Shown here one piece after another: positions 42,744-54,400 of a DNA stretch of 64,000 nt; the stretch's first letter is position 1, and each line of letters begins with the position of its first letter. Position numbers and translations under genes: made by a program. Below the pieces are notes generated by a model. The model did no database searches. It saw nothing but the letters and a program-made list of their open reading frames with translations, and had not been told where the DNA came from. The stretch comes from Pseudanabaena sp. Chao 1811 (GTDB lineage: Bacteria; Cyanobacteriota; Cyanobacteriia; Pseudanabaenales; Pseudanabaenaceae). The stretch is from NCBI RefSeq assembly GCF_027942295.1, contig NZ_CP101416.1, positions 2,210,001 to 2,274,000 of the forward strand, read 5' to 3'.

Positions 42744-43964
42744 ATGATCACATTACAAAGGTTTCTATTTCTCTCAAAAAATATATTTAACAGGGGATCT
42801 GGGGGAGATGAGCATATTGAGAAATCTCATGTTGCGGTAATGGATGGTTTACGGGGAATTGCCATTCTACTAGTATTTATTTTTCATGTCTGGCAATTAT
42901 CTTGGCTGGATTTTACAACGGTATTTAATAGTCCCGTATATATAAACTTTATCGCCCGATTTGGATTTCTTGGGGTTGAAACTTTCTTTTTTATCAGTGG
43001 ATTTTGTCTTTTTTATCCCCATGCTCGCCATTGCTTTGAGCAGTATCCACTAGCTTTATGGCGAGATTATTTGCGTAAACGCGCCTTAAAAATATTGCCT
43101 TCCTATTTGTTGGCAATCCTATTAATTCTGGTTTTATTTGAGTGGGAATTTCCTAAAGAGCAATTGTCTTGGCATTTAATTACCCATTTTCTCTTTATCC
43201 ATAACTTTTTCCCTGAAACCCATTACTCGATTAATGGAGTATTTTGGTCTTTGGCTGTAGAAGTGCAGTTTTATCTAATCTTTCCTATACTGGCGAAGTT
43301 TTTCCGTACCCGACCACTACTGATTACGTTCTTGATGACAGGATGGGCGATCGCCTATCGCCAGTACATTATGGCAACACAGCAAAGTAGTGGAATGTTG
43401 ACCCCGTATCTAAGCCAGATGCCTGCATTTTTAGATTTATTTGCGGCGGGAATGTTGACTGCCTATATTTTGGTCTGGCTCCGCAATCTGCAAAATATAG
43501 ACCGTTACATGCCAATTTTTTCGATGATTATGCTTTTAGGTTTAGCTAGCTTTATAGCTCTCATCAAAGATGTTGGGACTGTGGCAAGTTTGCCTAATGG
43601 CATGATCCTGTGGCAAGCCCGTAATCGATTATTTATAGGGATAGCGTTGATGTTTGCCGCGATCGGTGGACATTTTGCTAATCCTTGGATACAAAAGATT
43701 TTGAATAATCGCTTTTTAGCATTTTTCTCCTTGATTTCTTATAACCTATATATCTGGCATCAGTTTATCGCTGCCAAATTATTTCATGCACGTTTTCCTG
43801 AGCCACTAACCCCAGATCCCCATGATGATCCACAATGGCAAATAGTTTTTACAGTCTTTGCTATGGGTTTAGCCATTGTGATTGCAACATTGATTACTCT
43901 GTTCTGGGAACGTCCTTTTTTGCGTCAGAAATTTAACTTTTTGCAGGCGAACCAACGTGAATAA
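42744..43964 (+). CDS. Acyltransferase family 3 (OafA/YrhL-like)
   Basis: The 406-residue membrane protein has the family start VMDGLRGIAILLVFIFHVWQL with the conserved His48, then FLGVETFFFISGFCLFYP and SINGVFWSLAVEVQFYL. Such enzymes move acetyl or other acyl groups to surface sugars. About ten membrane segments are seen. It overlaps the next gene by eight bases, so the two are probably translated together. Confidence 0.88.
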   Translation: MITLQRFLFLSKNIFNRGSGGDEHIEKSHVAVMDGLRGIAILLVFIFHVWQLSWLDFTTVFNSPVYINFIARFGFLGVETFFFISGFCLFYPHARHCFEQYPLALWRDYLRKRALKILPSYLLAILLILVLFEWEFPKEQLSWHLITHFLFIHNFFPETHYSINGVFWSLAVEVQFYLIFPILAKFFRTRPLLITFLMTGWAIAYRQYIMATQQSSGMLTPYLSQMPAFLDLFAAGMLTAYILVWLRNLQNIDRYMPIFSMIMLLGLASFIALIKDVGTVASLPNGMILWQARNRLFIGIALMFAAIGGHFANPWIQKILNNRFLAFFSLISYNLYIWHQFIAAKLFHARFPEPLTPDPHDDPQWQIVFTVFAMGLAIVIATLITLFWERPFLRQKFNFLQANQRE

Positions 43965-44592
43965 AAAATTGCTGATCGGTATCTTTGCTCTGACTGTAGT
44001 TAGTGGCTGGATTACCTTTACTCACATTGATGGGTTTAACCAGATTCAGGATATTGTCCAAGATGTGGGACTGTGGGGCGATGCGATTTTTGTAATTGCC
44101 TATGCGATCGCCACTTTACTGATTTTGCCTGTGACTGCCTTTAATATTGCAGGTGGGGCGCTTTATGGTGGTGTAGAAGGTTTATTGCTAACCTCCTTAG
44201 GAGCTTTACTTTCAGCATTGCTAGGTTTTATTCTGGCGCGATCGCTTAGTCCAGAATTCACAGAAAAATTCGCATCAACCAATGAGCGATGGTCAACGGT
44301 GAGTGCAAATCTTGTGTCAGGAGGGATCGCCTATTCCTTTGCCGCAAGATTACTGCCCCTAATTCCCTATGGTGTAGTTAGTTTTGCCGCAGGTTTGAGT
44401 CCCATTAAGCGTCGCGATTATTTACTGGGAACTCTGCTAGGTACACCTTTAGGGATTGCGCCCTTTGTGTTTTTAGGTAGTACAGGAGTAGAAATGAGTA
44501 CGAATCATGATGTGCTACCTTTGCTGGCGAGTAGTATGGGGCTAGCAATATTGATTGTGGTAGGGACATGGTACAGATCCCAGAAAAGCTAA
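43957..44592 (+). CDS. TVP38/TMEM64 (DedA-like, SNARE-associated) membrane protein
   Basis: The 211-residue protein has the core GGALYGGVEGLLLTSLGALLSALLGFILARSL, then AARLLPLIPYGVVSFAAGLSPI and GTLLGTPLGIAPFVFLGS, typical of TMEM64/DedA proteins, which are linked to lipid scrambling or transport. It begins with a GTG codon overlapping the acyltransferase gene. Its last codons (QKS, stop) are in the left arm of a 25-bp perfect hairpin. Confidence 0.85.
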   Translation: MNKKLLIGIFALTVVSGWITFTHIDGFNQIQDIVQDVGLWGDAIFVIAYAIATLLILPVTAFNIAGGALYGGVEGLLLTSLGALLSALLGFILARSLSPEFTEKFASTNERWSTVSANLVSGGIAYSFAARLLPLIPYGVVSFAAGLSPIKRRDYLLGTLLGTPLGIAPFVFLGSTGVEMSTNHDVLPLLASSMGLAILIVVGTWYRSQKS

Positions 44593-44633
44593 ACAAAGTC
44601 AATGCGTAGCATTGACTTTGTTTAGCTTTTCTG
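44581..44633. repeat. 25-bp perfect hairpin overlapping the TMEM64-like stop codon
   Basis: CAGAAAAGCTAAACAAAGTC followed by AATGC pairs exactly with the right arm around a GTA loop. This is the longest perfect stem in the window. It encodes the last three codons and stop of the preceding gene and ends 25 bases before the next ATG. Confidence 0.8.
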
Positions 44634-44658
44634 AGCGATGAGTTAGTACAGGACAAAT

Positions 44659-46083
44659 ATGCAGAACATAGAAAACAAACTCGATAAGAATGTTGATAGC
44701 CTTGAGCAAAGCCGATCTCAAGGATGGGATTGGTATTTGGTGTTAGGAAGCTTAGGAATATTTGCGATCGCCTTATTTCTCCATTTTTGGCAACTAGGCA
44801 AAATTCCCTATCCTGTCTTTGATGAATCCCTTTTTGGGCAATATGCCAAAGAATATCTAGAAGGAAACCCCACTTGGGAAGGTCATCCGCCCTTGGGGAA
44901 ATATTTCATCATGTTGGGGTTGCTGCTTTTTGGGCAGAATGAAATCGGCTTTCGGATTCTCAGTGCAATTTTTGGTTCGGTTCTGCCCCTATTGGTGATT
45001 GGACTGATTTATCGTCTTACGGCAAAACGGAACTTTGCTCTGTTGTCAGGTTTATTTTTATTCAGCGATGGTTTGTTTTTGGTTGAGTCGCGTTTAGCCC
45101 TACTCAATGTATTTTTAGTTGCCTTTGGATTAGTCTCACAGATGTTTGTGTTAGGCGGATTAGCGGTACAGGGCAAACTACGCACATTTCTGCTATGTTG
45201 TGCGGGACTGATGCTAGGAGCAACTGCTGCGGTGAAATGGAACGGATTAGGATTTAGCCTGTTGCTATTTTTAGTTATTCTGCTCGTATGGGCGATCGCC
45301 AAATTCTTTCCCAAAAATCTTGCCAAGCTGGGGATACTTGCCGAACTTACCAAACTGCATTGGTGGCAATATCTCCTATGCTTTATCTTCATGCCGATCG
45401 CCTTTTATCTGGTGCAGTGGATTCCCCTGTTTTTACTAAATTCAGGTGGGAATGTTGCCGAAAATGCTTGGCAGGCGCTCAATGCTTTTCCAAAATTCCT
45501 AGTTGCAGTTCACAAACATATTCTCTGGTGGCATTCCACTGATATTGTCACCAGCATCGATCCTGACCATCCTGCCCATCCTTACTGCTCCTCAGCTATT
45601 TCTTGGGCAGTTTTAGCCAGACCTGTCGGTTACTATTTTCAAAGTCAAAATGAATTCTTTGCCGTGATCCAAGGACTGGGCAATCCACTTTTGTGGTGGT
45701 TCTCGACCTTGGCGATCGTCATCATCACCTTTGGTTCGATTTTGCCACAATTTCGGAAGTCCACGAATATTGGTAGTACTAACTATTTACTACTGGGATA
45801 TTTCGCCAACTATGTGCCTTGGCTAATTGTAAAGCGCTGCTTATTTCTCTATCACTATATGTCTGCTGCGGTGTTTAGCTTTGTAGCTCTCGCATGGCTA
45901 GTCTGTCAAATGCTAGAGCAGAAGGGCATAATTCGTTATTTAGGCTATGGAATTATTGCCACCGTGATTGTCAGCCAGATTTTCTTTATGCCGATTTGGT
46001 TAGGGCTCCCTATCTTACCTAGTGAGTTCTATCAGCGCATGTGGTTTATGCCCGATAGAATTGCAGGATTTAACTGGATTTAA
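44659..46083 (+). CDS. Phospholipid-carrier-dependent glycosyltransferase (PMT/GT39 type)
   Basis: The 474-residue membrane protein has an early acidic loop YPVFDESLFGQYAKEYLEG, followed by GHPPLGKYFIMLG, and a C-terminal YLLLGYFANYVPWLIVKRCLFLYHYM. These are the hallmarks of the PMT-type mannosyltransferases, which move mannose from a polyprenyl phosphate to proteins outside the cytosol. The GT2 gene downstream on the other strand resembles the enzyme that makes such a carrier. Confidence 0.85.
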   Translation: MQNIENKLDKNVDSLEQSRSQGWDWYLVLGSLGIFAIALFLHFWQLGKIPYPVFDESLFGQYAKEYLEGNPTWEGHPPLGKYFIMLGLLLFGQNEIGFRILSAIFGSVLPLLVIGLIYRLTAKRNFALLSGLFLFSDGLFLVESRLALLNVFLVAFGLVSQMFVLGGLAVQGKLRTFLLCCAGLMLGATAAVKWNGLGFSLLLFLVILLVWAIAKFFPKNLAKLGILAELTKLHWWQYLLCFIFMPIAFYLVQWIPLFLLNSGGNVAENAWQALNAFPKFLVAVHKHILWWHSTDIVTSIDPDHPAHPYCSSAISWAVLARPVGYYFQSQNEFFAVIQGLGNPLLWWFSTLAIVIITFGSILPQFRKSTNIGSTNYLLLGYFANYVPWLIVKRCLFLYHYMSAAVFSFVALAWLVCQMLEQKGIIRYLGYGIIATVIVSQIFFMPIWLGLPILPSEFYQRMWFMPDRIAGFNWI

Positions 46084-46099
46084 AGATGCAAAATTAAGT

Positions 46100-46140
46100 C
46101 CTAGAAAAAGAACACCGCTTTGCGGTCTTCTTTTTCTAGG
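46100..46140. terminator. Convergent terminator between the GT39 and GT2 genes
   Basis: CCTAGAAAAAGAACACCGC pairs with the right arm around a TTT loop with one mismatch. Both strands show T-rich sides, and both flanking genes end here. Confidence 0.7.
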
Positions 46141-46900
46141 TTTTAACGACATCGGCGATCGCGATATGATCGCGGCATTCCTGTTTGAGTTGCCAGCATT
46201 CCCAAAACATTTTCAGGATGACTTTGATATTTGCCCCCGTCGCTACGCCAAATTTGCGAGGAAAATGCCGTACAGGTAGTTCAATGATTGGCTCAAGCAT
46301 AGGCAATTGCTGCAATTTTAAGAGAAATTCAGCGCTAAATAAGGCTCCATCGGACTTGATCGGTCTAATCGCTTGATAAATGCTACGGGGAAATAGTTTA
46401 AAGGCACAGTCAATATCTCTGACTTTGATGCCTAGTACCCACTGAATAAAAATGTGATAGAGCCAAGCATTTAGCGATCGCACAAATACATCGGCACGTT
46501 TTGCCCGATAGCCAATTACGACTTGCGAATGATGCTGTGAATTTTGAATATAAGGCAGAAAACTATCGAGGTCGCTAATGGCAAATTGCCCATCACCATC
46601 GGTCAGGAAAATATATTCATGGAGAGCCTGATCAAATCCACTGCGTAGGGCTGAGCCATATCCTAAATTGTGGGGATGATTAATTAGGCGAATCCTTGAG
46701 TTTTGGGAGGCTAACTTCATGACGATCGCCTTAGTTGCATCGATAGACCCATCATTTACCACAATAATTTCATATTGCATCGGGCGATCGCTCAAGTAAT
46801 CAACGGCATTGGCAATCACCCGACCAATATTTTCCGCCTCGTTATAGGCAGGAATTACTACAGACAGAGATAGTGAATGGTTCATAGGTGAATAGCTCAT
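46136..46900 (-). CDS. Glycosyltransferase family 2 (polyprenyl-phosphate sugar synthase-like)
   Basis: The 254-residue GT-A protein has SVVIPAYNEAENIGRVIANA, VVNDGSIDATKAIV and the metal-binding TDGDGQF, then DIDCAFKLFPR, which resemble dolichol-phosphate-mannose synthases. There is no C-terminal membrane anchor. The ATG at 46900 overlaps the stop of the upstream gene (ATGA), which fixes the start; 46885 is also possible. Function with the neighbouring membrane mannosyltransferases is inferred. Confidence 0.85.
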   Translation of the reverse strand: MSYSPMNHSLSLSVVIPAYNEAENIGRVIANAVDYLSDRPMQYEIIVVNDGSIDATKAIVMKLASQNSRIRLINHPHNLGYGSALRSGFDQALHEYIFLTDGDGQFAISDLDSFLPYIQNSQHHSQVVIGYRAKRADVFVRSLNAWLYHIFIQWVLGIKVRDIDCAFKLFPRSIYQAIRPIKSDGALFSAEFLLKLQQLPMLEPIIELPVRHFPRKFGVATGANIKVILKMFWECWQLKQECRDHIAIADVVKT

Positions 46901-48156
46901 AGTGCTGAAAGTTTGTTTGGCAATGGTTGCGATCGGAAGGTGTGGGAAAGAAGGACTACAAATAAGATGACGTTTAAGGCGCTTACTGTGTAGATTACGC
47001 TCTGAAACCACATTGTGGGAATCGTATTAAATAAAGCTTCATGGTTATAGCGCAGATAAACGTAGCCCACATTTATCGCCCCCGTAACCGTAAAGCCCCC
47101 ATAGATCCATTTAATTGTGGGAATCACCGCAATCGCGATCGCCAAAAAAGCTAGTCCATACAACATATAACGTTCGTGCATTCGGGTCGGCAACATAAAA
47201 AATCCGATCAGTAATGTGGAGATCGCGAGAGCTTGAGCACCAAAATGACGCTGCTGATAGAGAAATATCCCCAACCACAGCATAAGGATTCCCAAAAAGG
47301 CTAAACCAATTACCTTGTAGTTAATTCCCAGAAATTTTGTATAGTCCCGTTCCCAATTTGCCCAACCCCAAATATTAAAAGCATTCACCGAGGCAAAGTC
47401 ATAATAATCGGCAGTACTTTGCAAACGTTGGTAGAGCGCTAAAAATGGTGTAGCAAGACCATCTTTTAGCCCATAAAATGGCTCTACGATTAGCCAGATC
47501 AGGGCAAGTCCCCCAATTGCGATCGCCACCCATTTCCACCAAGCTTGTCGAAACCATTGCGAAAGTACCAAAAATGGCGCAAGAAAAAGTCCCTGCGGTT
47601 TAAAGATCACCATCACCGCAATTAAGAGTCCCGATCTAACCAAATAATTTTGTTGAATTAAATAAAAAGCTCCTAACATCAACAAAATCATTACCCCGTC
47701 AACCTGTCCCCACAGTGCTGATACAAACAACATCAATGGATTAAAGGCGTAGAAGAGAGCGAGTTTATGGGCATTGTGCAGTGAAGTATGCGGTTTGAGG
47801 ATTTGGGCAATCAACCATGCCGCGCTGATATCCGCCAATATCGGTGGTAACTTAATCATTGCCATGAATAATAATCCATCCCGATGACTCAGAGTTGGAT
47901 CAACAAGCTGATAAATCTTGCCAATCAGCCACAGTATATAGAGATAGGCAGGGGGATAGTCGCAGTTGGAGTAGCCATAGAAATGGGATATACCTTGCTG
48001 CACTAAATCTAGTGACCAAGCCTTAAAGAGATTCATATCAATCCAAAAGGCTATGGGAAAACTGATCAATATCAGGCGAAAAACTAGGGCGATCGCCAAT
48101 CCTAGATGAAACCGACGGGAATCTAGTTCTAATGGGGCTTTTGCAATATTGGTCAT
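46897..48156 (-). CDS. Polytopic membrane glycosyltransferase (GT87-like)
   Basis: The 419-residue protein has about ten membrane segments. The first outer loop reads FWIDMNLFKAWSLDLVQQGI and YSNCDYPPAYLYILWLIGKI, with Asp residues positioned as in GT87/GT-C mannosyltransferases. FVSALWGQVDGVMILLMLGAFYL and KPQGLFLAPFLVLSQW also fit. The ATG at 48156 is preferred over the TTG at 48192. It overlaps the GT2 gene by four bases, so the pair is one operon. Confidence 0.8.
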   Translation of the reverse strand: MTNIAKAPLELDSRRFHLGLAIALVFRLILISFPIAFWIDMNLFKAWSLDLVQQGISHFYGYSNCDYPPAYLYILWLIGKIYQLVDPTLSHRDGLLFMAMIKLPPILADISAAWLIAQILKPHTSLHNAHKLALFYAFNPLMLFVSALWGQVDGVMILLMLGAFYLIQQNYLVRSGLLIAVMVIFKPQGLFLAPFLVLSQWFRQAWWKWVAIAIGGLALIWLIVEPFYGLKDGLATPFLALYQRLQSTADYYDFASVNAFNIWGWANWERDYTKFLGINYKVIGLAFLGILMLWLGIFLYQQRHFGAQALAISTLLIGFFMLPTRMHERYMLYGLAFLAIAIAVIPTIKWIYGGFTVTGAINVGYVYLRYNHEALFNTIPTMWFQSVIYTVSALNVILFVVLLSHTFRSQPLPNKLSAL

Positions 48157-48244
48157 TTTTTCGGATCTGTCACCAGACAAGTAATATAGCAATCGCTAGT
48201 CCAGAAAATCGGAACAATTGATTAATTGTCTCTATATGATCAGC

Positions 48245-48283
48245 AAAGATGAGTGGCGGCGCTTTGCGCCGCCACTCATCTTT
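48245..48283. repeat. 18-bp perfect hairpin between divergent genes
   Basis: AAAGATGAGTGGCGGCGC pairs with its complement around a TTT loop. The right side continues CTAAGCAAAACTTTCGTTGC then TATAGCAG, closely like CTAAGCAAACTTGCATTGCT at 36094, so the hairpin may be part of a further repeated element. Confidence 0.65.
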
Positions 48284-48438
48284 ACCCTAAGCAAAACTTT
48301 CGTTGCTATAGCAGCATAGGTAATGTGGCGCATCATCCCATCTTGAGGACTATGCCTGTTTTTTGATCAGATCAAAATATTTGCAACTTTTACAACTTGC
48401 TTGGGTAATATATTTCAGTCAGGTTGGTAGAAACTTTT

Positions 48439-51400
48439 ATGTCCGACTCCAAGCAAAGCCGCAAACTCAATCGTTTTTTTGCCGAATTTCTTGCCAAGAT
48501 TAGAAAATGGCTAAACAAAATCGGCAGCCCAATTCGGATTAGTCGCCGCTTTATCCGTCTATTGCTCAATGGCAGTAGTGGAAAAAAACGCAAGGCGGGC
48601 GGTTTCATCTTGCCAACTGTGACTTTGGTGACTTTAGTTGTCAGCTTGCTGGTAGTCTCCACAGTTGCCCGCTCAACTGACCGTGCTAGAGAAGCTTCTA
48701 ATGCTCGAGTTGAACAAGTATATCGCAGCGCTAACTCGGCGATTCTCGATCGCGCTAGGGCAAAGATTAGCGCCCTAATCGAAGATCCCACTCTACCTGG
48801 GGGAACTCCACCTGAATCTTCCCTCTACCAAGCTATTACTAGCGACAATGGTAACTACACCTTTGCCGATGAAGTTCGCCTCCAAATCGTCGATCCCGCA
48901 GTAAAATCTCCATCTAACGTCATTAACTGGGGAGCAGTTGCGATCTCTGATAATGATGCTGTTGGTACGACTTGGAAGTTCCCTGTTGATACTGACAGCA
49001 ATGGTAAGTTTGACTCCTTTGCAATTTACACTATTCTGTTCCGTACAACGCCACGGGATACGGTTACTAACCTCAATACCCGTGCGGTTAGCCCAATCGA
49101 AGTCCGCACACCACCGATGGACAATGGGGTGCTAAGTGGTGCTTGTGTAAATGCGGCTTCCTCTGGTGCTAGTACGACGGAAGGTTGGGTAACGACATCG
49201 GATAACGCTCTCAAAAAGAGTTTCTTTGTCTATGCACTAACGGTTCCAATTACTACGCCACTCAATGATCCATCTAGCCCTCTTACCGCAGCAGAGCAAG
49301 CGGGTGGAGCCTTTGAAACTTATGCTGGTAATCCATCTTTCAGTGCGCTCGAACTCCAACAAGACCGTGCGCGATCGCCTCAAAATAATAATGCGGTTTG
49401 GTTTGAAGGGGACTTAGAAATATCACGGGCAGCAGCCTTTGACTTGAACGGAAGAATCTATACAGCTGGGAATCTGATGTTGGGGGTTGAAAGTTCTCCG
49501 ATCAGGCTTTTCCAAGTTAGTAGTCCTTCTTCTTGCTATTACAAAGAAGAAAATAGCAAAATTTCTGTAGCAGGGAATGTTGTTGAAGGGGATGCTCTCG
49601 TTAGTGACAACTCATTGAGTGTAAATTCAACGGTTGGGGTGCATTTGTTCCGAGGAGGTGGGGTAGATCCTACGGGTGGGAATCCTAATACTTTGGTTGG
49701 AACTAATGCTGGAGCTGCTGCAGGACAAATCAAGATTATTGATAACTCAACCCAAAGCGTAGAAGACAATGATTCAAATCGGGGACGTGATGTTGCTTTT
49801 AATGACTTTGCCTATAACTTTCGGGTAGATGCACTGGTTAACTTAGCTGATGCCACATTTTCAGGGGCGAATGTCATTACTTCAGGATTACCTTCCTACG
49901 CATCGATTACAGATAAGGATGTTCTGACCAGTGATCCACTGCCTGTCAAGTTAGATATTGTGAAGCGAGTAATTGATGAAGGTCTTACTACAGAAGCTGA
50001 CTTTAGAGTTGCTCGCAGAAAGGCTTTAGATGCCTATTTTAGATTGCGGACACGCAAAGTTCCCTATCGTGAAGTTCCCTATGGTGCTTCCGATAGCGTA
50101 ATTTACGGTGGAGTTACACCCGCAATTACTACAGTTACCACAGCTAGCGGGTCAGAATGGCAGCCTCCAATCGAGTGGATGTTTCCTGCCTATTCCAATG
50201 CAGCTCCAATGACAGGAGATGTCTCTGTAGCCGCCGATCTCGTGAATATTAAGGCTGGTAAATCTTTAATAAGAGGAAGTGCTGGCACAAATCCAACTAC
50301 GGTTCCGCCTACAGTGGCAAAAATTGGTGACTTGACCCTAGGAAAAACCAGTACGATTTCATCAGCATCGATCGCTGCTTTGCCTGCCACCAAGCCCGAA
50401 GATGAGAAGGTTACTTACGAGCAATTTTTGGGCGATCGCGTATTAGTTGGTAATAACTTACCTGCACTATGGCTCAAAAATGATGGTGGCATCAATCGCT
50501 ATGTAGGTTTGACGGAGGCAAATTACCTCACCAGTAACGATTCAATTCGCTGGAACAATACGGAGACTTCGGCGATCGCTGCCTCCACTGCTAACAGTCG
50601 CTATCGCTTTACCCAATCAAATTCGCTCAAGTCTTTGGGTGTGTCAGATCGAGGCGGTTTCTGGGAACTCAATGCGGCTGACAACCCCGGATTTGACGCT
50701 ACTGGTAAGTCAACTCCCACCACCACACCAGTTAGTGGTGGTCTCAGAGTTGTTACTAGTGCAGGGGTGTATAGTCGTAAAGCAACCCAAACATTTCTAC
50801 CCGCGCCACCTGCTTTAGTTGATAACCCGATTACCTCTAATGACACTTCCACTTCATCACCAGAATCTGATTTTCGTTACAGATTAAATGAAGCGAATTT
50901 CCCAGTTGTCTGGAGTGATGCGATGCCAATGACTGGCTCGGTCAAACTAGATACTTCCGTAACTCCTAATGTCTATCGTCCTTGGAATTGGACTGCTGGG
51001 CGTTGGGCAAATTCTACGGATGCTGCAACTGTTACTATCGATGCTCTGGGCAATACTGCACCCAATCCTGACAATCGGAAGGGTGATTTGCAGATGCGAG
51101 CCACTGCGGTCTATCACTACAAAACATCGGCATATGACCCAGCCGCTCCTGCTACATACCAAGCTCCGATCGCCTGTGTCAGTAGCTACTACGATCCCAC
51201 TAATTCCGTTACTGCTCAAGATGTTTCTGTAGCAGGTGGGCGCTCAAATAATGGATATTCCTATGCTGTTGGTCAAACTGCTGCTAACATCACATCTGGC
51301 ATCACCTTTACCAATTCAACAGGGCTATTTACAGTCACTTCTGGAGCTGACGATCCTGCGGACGCAGGTGTTGCTCTATCATCTCGTCTGGCATATCAAG

Positions 51401-54400
51401 CAAACTTAATGTTCCCTAATGGTAGATTTGCCAATGAACCATTACGGAATGCACTCATCAAAGTTTCAGGAAGCCAGACTCTGACTTTGCCTGACCAGTC
51501 AGCCATAGACTCGACACTCTGTTCACTACAAATTCTCGATGGAACGATCGCTAAGAGTACGACTCTTTTCCCTAACTTTGCAGTGAAGGAAGCCGCATTC
51601 TTAGATGGTCGTGAAGTGAAGGCTCTTAATCAAGATGAGTCATTAACCACACCAATTGCGAATAGTACCAATCGTTCCGATCTCTATAATCTCGAAATAG
51701 AACAGCGTGAGCCGCTAGAGATTCGGGTGACGGATCTCGATATGGAAATATTGCGATCGACAACTATCTCAGGGACTAACAACACTACTAATGGCGTAAA
51801 TCCAGACTACTTACTACCCTACAGTGGCGTTGTCTATGCGACTCGTGATGATTCACTACCTGACCTCAGTTATTTTGATACTGACACAAGCGGAAATCCT
51901 GTCACTACTTTGATGAGCAAGCGGCGATCGCTAAGTTCAACCGATTTTCGTCTTGATCCCTCCCGTCGCCCCAATGGCATTCGTCTACGGAATGGAACTC
52001 GTCTCTGGCGTGGTACTGGTACTACGCAGCCAAATTATAGTACAGCCACCCAAGGCGAAAAGGGATTGATTTTAGTTTCTAACGATCCTGTATATGTCAA
52101 GGCTGACGGTGGTGGATTTAACCTGCATACGGCTGAGGAGTTTACAACTGCACTGGCTAGTGATTGGAGTAATTTCTACACTCGAACCACTCTAAATCCT
52201 AACTTTGCCTATCGTCCAGGACAGGCTCAAGCCTCATCAGGAGGATCTGGTGGTGATCAATGGCGACCAGCGACGGTAATTTCTGATGGTATTACGGTGC
52301 AGTCGGGTAGCTTCGCAGAAGGTTTCCGCGATCAAGGTGACTATGACCTTCGCAATAACCGTAACTCCTCGACCAATACGAACTGGGAAGATCGCAGTCA
52401 AACTACTAAATTACTCAGTCAAACGGTTGGGTTAGGCAGTGCTTCTCTCTCAGAGCGCCAAGATTTACCATCGATCAAGCGCCTGAGTATGGGCTTCTTG
52501 AACAATAACTTTGTCACTAGTTACAACTGGCTGCCTGATGCAACTGTTGCCGATACAATCTCAGGAAATTCGGGAACCTACCCCGCCTTTACCGCTCTTG
52601 GTGCTGCAACTGCTACCTCTGATGTTGACTCCAATCTCTGGCCTGGACTGGGTAGCACGAACACTAATAGTTATCTCTCTAATGGTGTCACTCCTGTCCA
52701 GCGTCGGGTGATCTTTGGTGAATATGGCATGGAGATTTGCCGTAAGGTTCCTGCCTCGGAATGTACTTTTAGTGATTGGGTCAAAGATGGTGCAGGGACA
52801 ACAGCACTACCAAATGCTACTGGTACGACTGCACCAACACCAGCGGCTGCACCTCGATATATTGCGTCTGCGGATGAGCGGTTCCCCCGTCGTTTGTCAT
52901 TCTTGCGCTATGACGATATCTATAATGATGGGAACCAAGCACTTATCATGGCAGCAGGTTCTTGTCCTGACCTCAACAACTGGTGGCCGATGCCCATTGG
53001 TGTTGTTAATGGGAATACTGATGCAACGGCGGCTTCTAATGCTGGCTATACCTATCCACAGGTACTAGGCGATCGCACTACACCCTTTAGTCTGTCTAAC
53101 AGCACCGCCTATGGCAATGTTGGCTGTCCTTCAATACATCCTGTAGTCAGATTTGATAACAATAATGACATTGGTGACGTTGAGGGTAGAAGTATCTATA
53201 CCTTGCCCCAAAGTCCTCCTGATGCGGGTGACCCCTTGCTTTCAGGCGCAATCACATCTTCTAACCCTCAGAACCCACCTCTACGCCAAGGTGATCTCCC
53301 CACAAGTTATCCTGCCCCAACTACTGCTAATACAACAGCATCCGACTATGTAAAGACCAATGACTATGCCCCGATTGTGGCTAGTGGCAATCTGCCCGAA
53401 CCAAACTTTATTGTTCCTAATACCAATAACTCTACCGACAACCCCGTCACATGGCCCGGACATACCAAACGAAATGTTGTTCGTCAGTATCCTCCAGCCA
53501 CTGGCACAAGTACAACTCTAGCTACTAATGATGGATCAGGCAATACCGCTTCCAATCCTCCGACAAACCTAAGATTGAACAATAACGCTATTTATCGCCC
53601 CTATACATTTAGGGTAATTGTTGATAATCCCAACACTGCGAATAACAGCGATCCAGCTACTGGAACTCCTGCAACTCCGATCACCGTGGAGATTTCTACG
53701 GAAGATCCTAATCCCACCTCATTAACGGGATTGGATAGTAACGCATCACATATTGCTAAGCGCGGACTGTACTTAGGCACAGGGGCAACAGGGCTGCAAC
53801 CTCAGGTGAAAAACACTTCCTATGGAGGTAGTGCTACTCAAACTACGCCTGCTAATCAGATTGGGCTTGAAGAAGCGATCACCGCTCGTGGATCTGGTAC
53901 TGGTACTGACTATCTCTCGACTATTTATCGATGGAATGGTACAACTTGGGTTCCTGCCGACTATGTGGGTACTCCTGCGGCGGGCGGTAAACAAGTTCTC
54001 AAATTCCCCGACACCACTAATCCTCAATGTTCAGCAATCACTTCTGGCACTACTACCTGTTTCCAATGGGTAACAGTCTTGGTTGTCCGCGATAGTGCGG
54101 TTGAGGAAAGAGAAAGATTCCGTGTGCGGATTGATAATCCGAATGAGAAGGATACAGGTGCTGTATTAAGAACCGTTACTGCTCCTAGCACCACAAGCAA
54201 TGCCAATGCTTGGGATTATCGTTGGGTCAGGATTGACAATGACGATGCGCCATCAACTGGTGGAACACCAACACCAACACCAACGCCAACACCAACGCCA
54301 ACGCCAATCCCAACGCCAACACCAATCCCAACGCCAACACCAGTACCAACACCAATCCCAACGCCAACACCGAAACCAACACCAACACCAGTACCAACAC

